From positions 18,435-82,434 of the forward strand of contig JBLMYD010000057.1 in NCBI GenBank assembly GCA_050258095.1: DNA of 64,000 bases, in the 5' to 3' direction. The notes under the pieces are model-generated. The model made no database searches, had not been told where the DNA came from, and saw only the letters and a program-made list of their open reading frames with translations. How positions within the stretch are numbered: position 1 is the first letter of the stretch; each line of letters begins with the position of its first letter. Source of the DNA: VRUE01 sp050258095 (lineage in GTDB: Bacteria > Actinomycetota > Thermoleophilia > Solirubrobacterales > 70-9). Below, piece after piece: positions 39,304 to 46,886 of this stretch. Position numbers and translations under genes: made by a program.

Positions 39304-40575
39304 ATGGACGAGAAAGAACGCGCGATCGAGTTCGGTCGGCGACTACGGTCGGTCAGGGAAAAGAGCGGCGATTCGCTGCGGAAGATCGAGGCGCGATCCG
39401 GTCTCAACAGCGGCTACCTGAGCCAGCTGGAGAACGGGAAAATCACCCATCCCTCGCCATCGGTCTTGCAGAAGGTCGCCACCGGATATGAGTTGCGCTT
39501 TAGCGATCTCCTCAAATGGACCGGTTACGTCGAGGAGGCCGAGCAACCGGTGGGACCGAATCAGGCGGTCGCGTTCAGCTCGGTCGCCGGACTCGGTGAG
39601 CCGAGCGACGAGGAGCTCGGTGCCCTTCGGGCGATTGTCGACGTTCTACAGAAGAACCGCAAGGCGGGCTTCGCGCTACTGCCTGGCGACGAGCCGCTCG
39701 ACCCCGAAACCTCCCGTCTCGTCCGGGGGTATGCAACCTCGCTGCTGCGCGAGGCTGACGCACTCGGCGCCCGGCCGACCCCTCTCGAGGATGTCCAGAC
39801 TGCGGCGCGACTGGTGCTCACCGGAGAGCTCAGTCTCGACGTCAAGGACAAGGAGCGCCTGTTGGAACGCTTCGGCCACTGGGTAAACAAAGCTTGGCGC
39901 AGGCTGCAGGGAAGCTTCGACTTCCGCACCCGAGAGATATGGGTGAAGCCCGATCTGCACCCCAGCAAACGCCGATTCGTGATCAGTCACGAGATCGGCC
40001 ACGCCATCATCCCGGCACACCGTCAGAGCTTCGCCTACATCGACGACAAGGATCGGATGCCGCCATTCGCACGGGAGCTTTTCGAGCGCGAAGCAAACCA
40101 GGCGGCAATCGAGATCCTCATGCAGGGAGGACAGGCGAGCGAGGAGTTCGATAGCTCGACTCCAAGCATGTCGGAGATCTGCCGAATCGCGGGCGCCTTC
40201 GGCGCTTCGATCATCGCCACCGCCCGTTATGTCGTCGAGAACTCACACAGGCCGGTCGCGCTGGTCGTCTGCCATAGCGGCAACGGCGGGCGGCTCGGAC
40301 CTGCGCATGTCTATACCTCCAAGCGCTTCGAGCGGGTATTCGGCTGGCGCGCCGGAGGAGCGCCTTGGGAGCAGCTGCGACCGGCTTTGGGGACCGCCGC
40401 CAGCGAAACCCAGGAAAGGTGGATCTCGCCCGACCTGAACAGCCAGGGACGGATCCTGCAGGTAGAGACGATGCACACCGGCTACGCTGCGCTCGTCCTC
40501 GTCTCCGGCGAGTCGCGACTTCGCTCCATTGGAAGACTGCTCCGGCCGGCCCCAGCGACGAGCGCGGCCGGGTAG
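39304..40575 (+). CDS. Xre regulator fused to ImmA/IrrE metallopeptidase
   Basis: A 423-aa protein. Residues 1-70 are an Xre helix-turn-helix (LRSVREKSGDSLRKIEARSG, LNSGYLSQLENGKI); about 190-290 is an ImmA/IrrE (M78) peptidase with FVISHEIGHAIIPAH (HExxH) and FEREANQAAIEILM. In ICEBs1-like systems ImmA cleaves the repressor ImmR on DNA damage; here both are in one chain. It probably represses the UBL operon and its own gene until triggered. The ATG 39,304 starts the HTH domain. Confidence 0.88.
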   Translation: MDEKERAIEFGRRLRSVREKSGDSLRKIEARSGLNSGYLSQLENGKITHPSPSVLQKVATGYELRFSDLLKWTGYVEEAEQPVGPNQAVAFSSVAGLGEPSDEELGALRAIVDVLQKNRKAGFALLPGDEPLDPETSRLVRGYATSLLREADALGARPTPLEDVQTAARLVLTGELSLDVKDKERLLERFGHWVNKAWRRLQGSFDFRTREIWVKPDLHPSKRRFVISHEIGHAIIPAHRQSFAYIDDKDRMPPFARELFEREANQAAIEILMQGGQASEEFDSSTPSMSEICRIAGAFGASIIATARYVVENSHRPVALVVCHSGNGGRLGPAHVYTSKRFERVFGWRAGGAPWEQLRPALGTAASETQERWISPDLNSQGRILQVETMHTGYAALVLVSGESRLRSIGRLLRPAPATSAAG

Positions 40576-40765
40576 GCGGGGAGCGCGAATGGCTGGCACC
40601 GACAGGCGCGCGACATCGCGTCGCGCCGATGGATTACAGTGCGCGCGTGCGCTCTGCAATGGTGCGCCCGTCTTCCCGGAGGAGAGTCGGGCATCATCCC
40701 GAAGCTCACTTCTCTCCGTCGTCTTCGCACGTGCTCCAAGTTGGAGCCGTAACCTCATCCAGGCA

Positions 40766-40954
40766 ATGGCACATCTGAAGACCCCCGAACTCACCGCGCT
40801 GCGCAAATCCCTTGCGCCGCTTGTCTCGAACCTTGAGAAGACCGTCAACGGCATGCCGGAGACCGAGCGCAACTCCTACGACGAGGCCGAGCAGTCCGTC
40901 GTCGATGCCCGCCGCAAGGCAGAGACGCACGAGGGTCTCCTTCAGGTCAACTAG
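40766..40954 (+). CDS. Small helical protein, unknown
   Basis: A 62-aa, mostly helical, cysteine-free protein (MAHLKTPELTALRKSLAPLV, then EAEQSVVDARRKAETHEGLL). It sits between the ImmR/ImmA-like gene and the papain-like peptidase gene, 11 bases before the latter, so the two are probably co-translated. The longer frame upstream is Arg-rich and unlike a protein. It could be an adaptor or inhibitor of the peptidase. Confidence 0.6.
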   Translation: MAHLKTPELTALRKSLAPLVSNLEKTVNGMPETERNSYDEAEQSVVDARRKAETHEGLLQVN

Positions 40955-40965
40955 ACCCGGGAAGC

Positions 40966-42423
40966 ATGGTGCGCCCCTGGGTCGCTCCCGATTCGCACGG
41001 CTGGGTTGTCAAGCCCGAGGACGAGGCGGCTTGGGAGAAGCTGGCGCGCGACTACGCCGGCGGGACAGCACCACAGCCGTTCGACCAGATCATTGCCGTA
41101 GCGCGCGCCAGCGGCTGCAAGACGGTAGTCATCGAGAATCGTTACGTCGACATCGACTATCGCAGCGAGTACTCGAACTTCTGGTCTTTGAAGTTCGACG
41201 GCCAGTCCTCCTTCACCCGCCGATTGCACTTCTTCAGCGAGGCACTCGACGAGGAGCGGCTCCACGAGCTTCCCGACGAACCAGGCTACCTCGGATACTC
41301 GATCATCAGGCCGGTCGAGCACGGCCGGGTCGGCAGAACGGTCCTGCGGCCTCCCCCCGAGCTGCGCGACGCCACCCTTGCGTCAGTGAGCGACCGCATC
41401 TCGCTCTTTGGCAACGACCTCAGCGTGACCGGGGTGCCATTCTGCGAGCAGGATGGCGAGTACCTACGTTGCGCGCACGCCGCCGCCTGGATCTGCCACT
41501 ACGTCGCCCACCGCCGTGAGCTGACAGGGCGTCGCAGTACGGCGGAGATCGTCGAGTTGAGCCCGACGATGCTCTCCCCGGAGAGGGCCCTTCCATCAAA
41601 GGGCATGACCCTGAATCAGCTACAGGCAGTCTTCGGAGCGCTGAACCAGCCGGCATTGTTCTACGGGCTGAGCAACATGCCCAGGGTCCCCGGCGTTCCT
41701 GACCCCGACCCGCAACTCGGCCCCGACGGCAAGCTGGTCGCCCCGGGGCACTGGGACCGGCGTCTGATCACCGTGATCTGCCGCTACCTGAACTCGCGCT
41801 TCCCGGTATTGATCGGCGCAGGCGATCACGCCTTCGTGCTCGTCGGCTGGCTCCGCCGCCCCGATGGCGAGGTCAGCTTCATTGCTTGCGACGACCAAGT
41901 CGGTCCGTATGAGGTAATCGATAATCCATTCGACCACTACAAGACGCCGTGGGACAGCATCATGGTGCCGTTGCCCCCACGAGTCTTCCTGAGCGGCGAG
42001 TCCGCGGAGGGTCGGGCCCACCGAGTGTTTCGCTCCGTCTCGGCACAGGCCAAGGGGCTTGAGCAACTCGCGGAGCGCCTGGTAAACGGAGAGATCGTTC
42101 TTCGTACGATGCTGCGTACCGGGGCCTCCTTCAAGCGCGACGTGGCAAAGCAGACGAGTTCCGACCGGGTCCTTCGGGAAGTCCGCTACGCACGGCTACC
42201 CCACTGGGTATGGGTAGTCGAGGCCCACGACAGGGAGTGCTGCGAAGACGGGCCGTGCGTTGTTGCCACTGCAATCTTCGACTCCACGTCGTTCGACCTG
42301 GCTCCACCCCTGGATGTACTCAGTCTGCCGGGGATCGTCGCCATCTACCCACCGGACGCCGGCAAACCCGTGATCGGGGATGGCAGTCCGGATCCTTGGC
42401 ATTCGCTGCTCCCCGTGCATTAG
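40966..42423 (+). CDS. Papain-like cysteine peptidase-type protein
   Basis: A 485-aa protein. The triad candidates are in order: Cys in GEYLRCAHAAAWICHYVAH (about 160), His in LIGAGDHAFVLVGWLRR (about 290) and Asp in FIACDDQVGPY (about 308). Spacing and the hydrophobic stretch after the Cys resemble papain-fold/C39 or transglutaminase-like enzymes. The N-terminal 140 residues (TVVIENRYVDIDYRSEYSNF) and C-terminal 170 are unfamiliar. Beside a UBL-JAB/E1 operon, it could be a second deconjugating protease; no sequence feature proves that. ATG start. Confidence 0.65.
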   Translation: MVRPWVAPDSHGWVVKPEDEAAWEKLARDYAGGTAPQPFDQIIAVARASGCKTVVIENRYVDIDYRSEYSNFWSLKFDGQSSFTRRLHFFSEALDEERLHELPDEPGYLGYSIIRPVEHGRVGRTVLRPPPELRDATLASVSDRISLFGNDLSVTGVPFCEQDGEYLRCAHAAAWICHYVAHRRELTGRRSTAEIVELSPTMLSPERALPSKGMTLNQLQAVFGALNQPALFYGLSNMPRVPGVPDPDPQLGPDGKLVAPGHWDRRLITVICRYLNSRFPVLIGAGDHAFVLVGWLRRPDGEVSFIACDDQVGPYEVIDNPFDHYKTPWDSIMVPLPPRVFLSGESAEGRAHRVFRSVSAQAKGLEQLAERLVNGEIVLRTMLRTGASFKRDVAKQTSSDRVLREVRYARLPHWVWVVEAHDRECCEDGPCVVATAIFDSTSFDLAPPLDVLSLPGIVAIYPPDAGKPVIGDGSPDPWHSLLPVH

Positions 42424-42769
42424 CAGCGAACTCGTCGACCTCCCGGCTTTGTTGTTGCGAGTGCTGACTCGGGCCAGCAGCTTGTCCTCGCCAGCCGGTA
42501 AGGCACCAAGTCGCCGCGATGCCCTTGGAAGGGCGCCTTGCCAGCGCGCTCTTCCAGGCTCCGTGGCGCAGCGCATAGTGAAGATGCCCGGTCCACCATG
42601 CGGCGACACCGAGAGCGACCAGCAGGATGGCGCTGACATTGCCCATGGTCGCAAGGCCGACGGCACCTACGAGGACGAGCAGGACGCCGCCGAGGCGCAA
42701 CGCAAAGCCGCCAAAGATCCAGAAGCCGAGGGCGACCAAAAGCACCGTGCCGATCGCCGACGGGATCAT
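42320..42769 (-). CDS. Small two-span membrane protein at the end of the conjugation operon
   Basis: The first 80 residues are convincing: MIPSAIGTVLLVALGFWIFG, then GGVLLVLVGAVGLATMG and SAILLVALGVAAWWTGH, then HYALRHGAWKSALARRP, giving three short membrane spans and a basic tail. The rest (to residue 149) is Arg/Gln-rich, runs 100 bases into the convergent peptidase gene and looks unnatural, so the original stop may have been lost. The ATG overlaps the integrase stop (ATGA). Function unknown. Confidence 0.55.
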   Translation of the reverse strand: MIPSAIGTVLLVALGFWIFGGFALRLGGVLLVLVGAVGLATMGNVSAILLVALGVAAWWTGHLHYALRHGAWKSALARRPSKGIAATWCLTGWRGQAAGPSQHSQQQSREVDEFAANARGAANAKDPDCHPRSRVCRRPVGRWRRSPAD

Positions 42770-44388
42770 CTGCTCGGAACCTCTTCGGGCCTGCTCATTT
42801 GCGGCGAAGTCCCGTTTCCACCCGCCCGTTTCAGGCGACGGAGCCGCTCTATCCCGGCCGGCGCCAGCTCCCAGACGCCGCGTCGTGAGTCGCCCCGCAG
42901 GCAGCCGCGCTCGATCAGCTGCTTGCGGGTGACGTCGATCCGCATCTCCCAGCGCGGTGCGCCGCAGGGCAGCGGCTCTCGGTCAAGCTCGCCCAGGCGC
43001 CCGCCCAACCGCTCGTACACGGTGCCGACGACCTCGCGGCGGGGAGCACTGCCGCCCAGTTCGGCGAGCGCCCTCAGGATCGGCAGCTCGTAGGCGCTGT
43101 AGGGGAGTAGGGCTGGTGGGCTGGGTGGCGGCTCCTCGCTCTCTCGCTCGCCCTCGACCAGGGCCTTCAGCCGCGCCCGCTCGGCCGGGTCGCGGCTCAT
43201 CGCATGCGTGTACACGCGCAGGGTAAAGCCGGGGTCGGTGTGGCCGAGCTGGGCCATCACCGAGGCCGGGTCCTCGCCGCACGCGATCAATACGGAGGCG
43301 AAGGTGTGGCGCAGCTTGTGGGCGGAGAGGCCCTTGGGCAGCGGTACATGGCCGCGACGCGCGAGTAGATCGTCGGCGCGCTCGAAGGTCGCCAGCAGGA
43401 CCGCGACGCGCAGGTTGTCCTTGTTGCGCCGCCCGCCGGTGCCGGTCGGGAAGACGAGGTCGTCGGGACCGCTGCGGTAGGCGCTCGCCTTGTGGGCGGC
43501 GAGGATGTCGCGCAGGATCGGGCGGATCTTGATCTCGCGCAGACCGGCCTGGGTCTTGGAGCGCCCGACGTGGATGCGGCCGTTGGCGAGGTCGATGTCG
43601 CGCCAGAGCAGGTAGCCGAGCTCGTGGGCACGGGGGCCGGCGAGGATCAGCGTGGCGACGATCGCCCGCCGATCCGCGCAGGCGCGGCGCGGGTCGCGGT
43701 CGAGCTCGGCGGCGGCGTCGAGCAGGGCCTCGATCTGCGCCGCTGTGTCCAGATGCACCGGGCGCCGTTGCTCGGCGCGCAGCCGGCGCCGTTTGCCCGC
43801 CGCCGCGTTCTCGGTGACGTGCTTGTAGTCGAGGGCGACCGAGAGGATCCACTGCAGAACGTCGATCGTCTTGTTGATCGTCGAGGGAGCGAGCGGCCGC
43901 AGGACTTCTCCACGCTCGTTGCGAAGGGGCGAGCGCCGCTCGATCGCGCGCTGGCGCGCGTGTGATTCGGAGACCTTGGAGTTGCGGTAGGCATCGACGG
44001 CCTCGGCGTCGATCTCCGGCAGCGGCCAGTCGGCGAAGTAGGGCAAGAGATGGGAGAGCGCCCACTCGTCTGAGCGCAGCGTGTTCTCGGCGACCTGCCC
44101 CTCGCGCGAGGCAACGAGCTCTGAGGCGAAGGGACCGAAGAGCGGCGCCTCGCCCATCTCCTCGCTCGGCTGGCGGCGGCGTTGGGGTGGTACCCAGATG
44201 CCGCGCCGCACGTCGGCGAGGATGTTCGCCAGCTCCTCCTCGGCGCGCCGTCGGTCCCAGCCCTCGCTCTCCAGCCCCAGCGTCAGGTACTGGCGCTTGC
44301 CGTAGGCGACGAAGCGAAGCGCGTAGCCGCGCCCGCTCTTCCACTGGCGCTCCACCACCTGGCCCTCGGATCTACTCGCCACCGCCAC
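42766..44388 (-). CDS. int: Integrative-element tyrosine integrase with C-terminal Mrr-N-like winged helix
   Basis: A 540-aa integrase. The arm-binding N-terminus (QWKSGRGYALRFVAYGKRQY) precedes a SAM-like core-binding domain and the catalytic domain: Arg in LAGPRAHELGYLLWRD, Lys in VGRSKTQAGLREIKI, SAHKLRHTFASVLIACGEDP (HxLR), LGHTDPGFTLRVYTHAM with the nucleophile Tyr. After residue 430 there is an extra domain (ILRALAELGGSAPRREVVGT, VTRKQLIERGCLRGDSRRGV) like the Mrr N-terminal winged helix, unusual for integrases. It catalyses element integration and excision. It is at the end of the transfer operon and overlaps the Xis-like gene by 17 bases. Confidence 0.9.
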   Translation of the reverse strand: MAVASRSEGQVVERQWKSGRGYALRFVAYGKRQYLTLGLESEGWDRRRAEEELANILADVRRGIWVPPQRRRQPSEEMGEAPLFGPFASELVASREGQVAENTLRSDEWALSHLLPYFADWPLPEIDAEAVDAYRNSKVSESHARQRAIERRSPLRNERGEVLRPLAPSTINKTIDVLQWILSVALDYKHVTENAAAGKRRRLRAEQRRPVHLDTAAQIEALLDAAAELDRDPRRACADRRAIVATLILAGPRAHELGYLLWRDIDLANGRIHVGRSKTQAGLREIKIRPILRDILAAHKASAYRSGPDDLVFPTGTGGRRNKDNLRVAVLLATFERADDLLARRGHVPLPKGLSAHKLRHTFASVLIACGEDPASVMAQLGHTDPGFTLRVYTHAMSRDPAERARLKALVEGERESEEPPPSPPALLPYSAYELPILRALAELGGSAPRREVVGTVYERLGGRLGELDREPLPCGAPRWEMRIDVTRKQLIERGCLRGDSRRGVWELAPAGIERLRRLKRAGGNGTSPQMSRPEEVPSR

Positions 44389-44902
44389 TCAACTCCTCTC
44401 TGCGGCGAAGGAAGCGGCGGCGCGAACGCCCAGCGGGGCTAGGCTTTTGATCGCGTCGAAGCACTGCCTTCGGCGCCGGGCCGGGGGCGTTCGAGCGCCG
44501 CCCGGCCACTTGATTTCGGCTTTGCACGACAGTAGCTCTGCTGCGCGCAGAAAGCGAGTCGGGATGCGAATCGCCGCGGATCGGCGGGAATCCGCGCGAA
44601 TCGCGGCGCTGCGGCAGCGGAGCACCGAGTCGTTCGGCGACCTCATCGGGGTCGAAGCGAAGCCGTGGCCGCCGCCCTGAGCCAAGCCGCCGGGCGCCGA
44701 GCTCGGCGGCGTGGTTGTAGACCCAGGAGCGATCCACGCCCCACCAGCGCGCTACCTCCGCTGCCGTCAGCAGCCGCGGCGGCAGATCGGGCTGCTCAGG
44801 GGATCGGATGCCGCCGATCGCCTCGGCGATCGAGACGGTGAGCGCCTCTATCGACTCCGCCGACAGTCGGACCTCGGCAGGCTCACTGCCTTCGCCGCTC
44901 AC
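44372..44902 (-). CDS. Helix-turn-helix excisionase-like protein
   Basis: A 176-aa protein. RLLTAAEVARWWGVDRSWVY then NHAAELGARRLGSGRRPRLR is the MerR/Xis-type winged helix used by excisionases; the basic tail (GRSRRRFLRRREELSGGG) is disordered. The GTG 44,902 overlaps the methyltransferase stop (GTGA). With the adjacent integrase it likely directs excision. The coding sequence of the tail contains GAAT-CGC repeats like those near the left junction. Confidence 0.75.
   Translation of the reverse strand: MSGEGSEPAEVRLSAESIEALTVSIAEAIGGIRSPEQPDLPPRLLTAAEVARWWGVDRSWVYNHAAELGARRLGSGRRPRLRFDPDEVAERLGAPLPQRRDSRGFPPIRGDSHPDSLSARSRATVVQSRNQVAGRRSNAPGPAPKAVLRRDQKPSPAGRSRRRFLRRREELSGGGE
44568..44612. 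repeat. GAATCGC-type short repeats near xis/int
   Basis: GCGAATCGCCGCG, GGGAATCCGCGC and GCGAATCGCGGCG follow one another within 45 bases, inside the Xis-like gene. GAATCGCCGCG is the exact complement of bases shared by the repeats at 25,937-25,968. Possibly integrase/excisionase sites, or GC-biased coding sequence. Confidence 0.3.
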
Positions 44903-45987
44903 CGTCGTCTCCCGCAAGGGCCACCCTCCGCCTCGGCCTCTCCCATCCCCGACGACCAATGGGCTATCCGCGCCGCGGCGATCTCCGCATAGGCAGGTTC
45001 GAGCTCGATGCCGGTGAAGCGCCGCCCCTCGATCGCCGCCGCCGCTCCGGTGGTGCCCGAGCCACAGAAGGGATCGAGCACGATGCCGCCGGGCGGGCAG
45101 AGGAGGCGTACAAGCCAGCGCATCAGCTCGAGCGGCTTGACGGTCGGGTGCGGGTTGCGGACGCCGGCCGACTTGCGGCCGGTGGCGCCCGCATTGGGGA
45201 AGAGGTCGAGGGTGCGGCGGGGCAGCCGCTCGCAGCCGGCGTCGCGCTCGGAGCGGCTCGCCTTCGGGCAGTAGAGGAAGCGGCTCGGGGCCAGCCGCTT
45301 GCGGCCCTCGGCGACGCAGCGATCGGCTTCGGCCACCGGGCATTCCGGCGCGCACTCGCTCTCCCTGCAGTCGGGCGAGTGCCTGAGGAGGACGTTGGCC
45401 GGGTGGCGATCTTCGACCCGGCAGCTCTCGGTGTTCAGCGCCCCCGTCCCGTGGCGGGCGATCGTCTCCTCGGTCGTCCCGTCCAGCTCACGGCGGGCGA
45501 GGACGATCGGCTCGAAGGCCGGCTTCAGCGTGCTCGCGCGCCCGCCGGGATAGCGGCGCGACTTCGACATCCCCTCGGCGTAGAGCCACATCAGCGTGTC
45601 GCGAATCTCGAGGCCCGCGTCCTCGACGCCGCAGGCGAGCCGGTGGTAGGTACGGGGCGAGCCGAAGGCGGCGAGGAAGGCGCCGGGCTTCAGTACCCGC
45701 CTGCACTCGGCGGCCCAGATCCGGCACCAGGCCTCGAACGCCTCGCCGGGGCCGAGCCGCTCGCCCTCCTGCCGTGCCGCGGCCTCACGGATCGCGGCCT
45801 TATCCCAGCGCTCGCCCTGAAAGCCGATCGCGTACGGCGGGTCGGTGACGATCGCGTCGATGCTCTCTGATTCAAGCGTGGCCAGCACCTCCAGCGAGTC
45901 GCCTTCGAGCAGGCGCACGCCATCCCGTGCCGCGACCCCCGGGCGTCGTCGCGAAGCTCCCCTTCTCGCTTTGCGCACTTTGCTCAC
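44899..45987 (-). CDS. DNA adenine/cytosine-N4 methyltransferase (beta class)
   Basis: A 362-aa site-specific DNA methyltransferase. AIVTDPPYAIGFQGERWDK (motif IV DPPY) comes first and GGIVLDPFCGSGTTGAAA (motif I) near the C-terminus, the order of the beta group. A cysteine cluster (CRESECAPECPVAEADRC) lies between, possibly a zinc finger. No restriction enzyme is adjacent, so it may protect the element during transfer. GTG 45,987 overlaps the preceding stop as GTGA; the longer frame is Arg-rich shadow. Confidence 0.88.
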   Translation of the reverse strand: MSKVRKARRGASRRRPGVAARDGVRLLEGDSLEVLATLESESIDAIVTDPPYAIGFQGERWDKAAIREAAARQEGERLGPGEAFEAWCRIWAAECRRVLKPGAFLAAFGSPRTYHRLACGVEDAGLEIRDTLMWLYAEGMSKSRRYPGGRASTLKPAFEPIVLARRELDGTTEETIARHGTGALNTESCRVEDRHPANVLLRHSPDCRESECAPECPVAEADRCVAEGRKRLAPSRFLYCPKASRSERDAGCERLPRRTLDLFPNAGATGRKSAGVRNPHPTVKPLELMRWLVRLLCPPGGIVLDPFCGSGTTGAAAAIEGRRFTGIELEPAYAEIAAARIAHWSSGMGEAEAEGGPCGRRR

Positions 45988-46886
45988 CCGCGCTTCTCCC
46001 CATCGGCGAGTGCGCAGCCGAGCCAGTCGACCGCTCGCCCCGGATCGCGGACGTCGCGGAAGATCGGTGCGAATGGGCCCTCGGCCTGCAGATCCTCCAG
46101 CAGGCAGATCGAGATCGAGACTTTCGCGGCTCGCGAGAGGAGCGGGTTGCTGCGCAACAGGGCAAGCGCGGTGGAGCGGCGGCGCTCCAGCGCCGTTCGG
46201 CTCCTCTCGCCGAGCACGCAGTGGACCCGGGGAAAGAGCGGGTACAGCCGGCGCCACAGCGGCTCCTCGCCCTTCTTGCCGCCCGCCCCATAGAGCTCCG
46301 CGTAGCGAGCCAACTCGCCTGCGAGCCGGTCGACCGAGAGCGTCGCACGGTCGACCTCGAGGAAGCGCTGCTCGATAGCGACGCCCTCCTCGGCGACGCG
46401 CAGGTAGGTGAAGACCGCGTCGGCGATCAACATGCGTCGTCGCCGTCCCCGCCCGCGCGAGAGGAGGTGGAAGACCTCGTGGCGCCAGGCGAAGGGACCG
46501 AACTCATCGCCGCGTGTCCGCGCGGCCTGCATGAAGCAGATGGCCGTGTCGTTGACGGCAAGCGTGTGCGCCTGCAGCGGCCCGGCTGCTTCCTCGGCGC
46601 CGATCAGGCGCGGCTCTCCCAGTAGCAGACCCGCCTCGCGCGCCAGCCTCGCTCCCAACTCGGTCGCGTGCCAGAGGCGGCGGTGAGAGCGCGGCGACTG
46701 AACGTAGCCGGCAAGCCCCGCCATCTGCAGCCGCAGAAGCAGCCGCTGCGCCCAGCGCTCGGTGTGGTCGGGTAGGTGCATGAGGCGCACCTGCGCGGTG
46801 GAGAGCACGCGGTGCTGGGTGAGGGAAGCGACCACCTCGATCCCGGCCTCGGTGGGAAGGCTTTGCGGGTCTGCGGATCCGCTCAT
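45984..46886 (-). CDS. Replication-relaxation (Replic_Relax) family protein
   Basis: A 300-aa protein with an N-terminal winged helix (LTQHRVLSTAQVRLMHLPD, RRLWHATELGARLA) and the conserved HTLAVNDTAICFMQA and RMLIADAVFTYL, EQRFLEVDRATLSVDRLAGE, typical of Replic_Relax proteins found on actinobacterial conjugative elements and plasmids. They are thought to start transfer or replication by nicking or relaxing DNA. No other relaxase is seen here. The ATG overlaps the coupling-protein stop (ATGA). Confidence 0.8.
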   Translation of the reverse strand: MSGSADPQSLPTEAGIEVVASLTQHRVLSTAQVRLMHLPDHTERWAQRLLLRLQMAGLAGYVQSPRSHRRLWHATELGARLAREAGLLLGEPRLIGAEEAAGPLQAHTLAVNDTAICFMQAARTRGDEFGPFAWRHEVFHLLSRGRGRRRRMLIADAVFTYLRVAEEGVAIEQRFLEVDRATLSVDRLAGELARYAELYGAGGKKGEEPLWRRLYPLFPRVHCVLGERSRTALERRRSTALALLRSNPLLSRAAKVSISICLLEDLQAEGPFAPIFRDVRDPGRAVDWLGCALADGEKRG

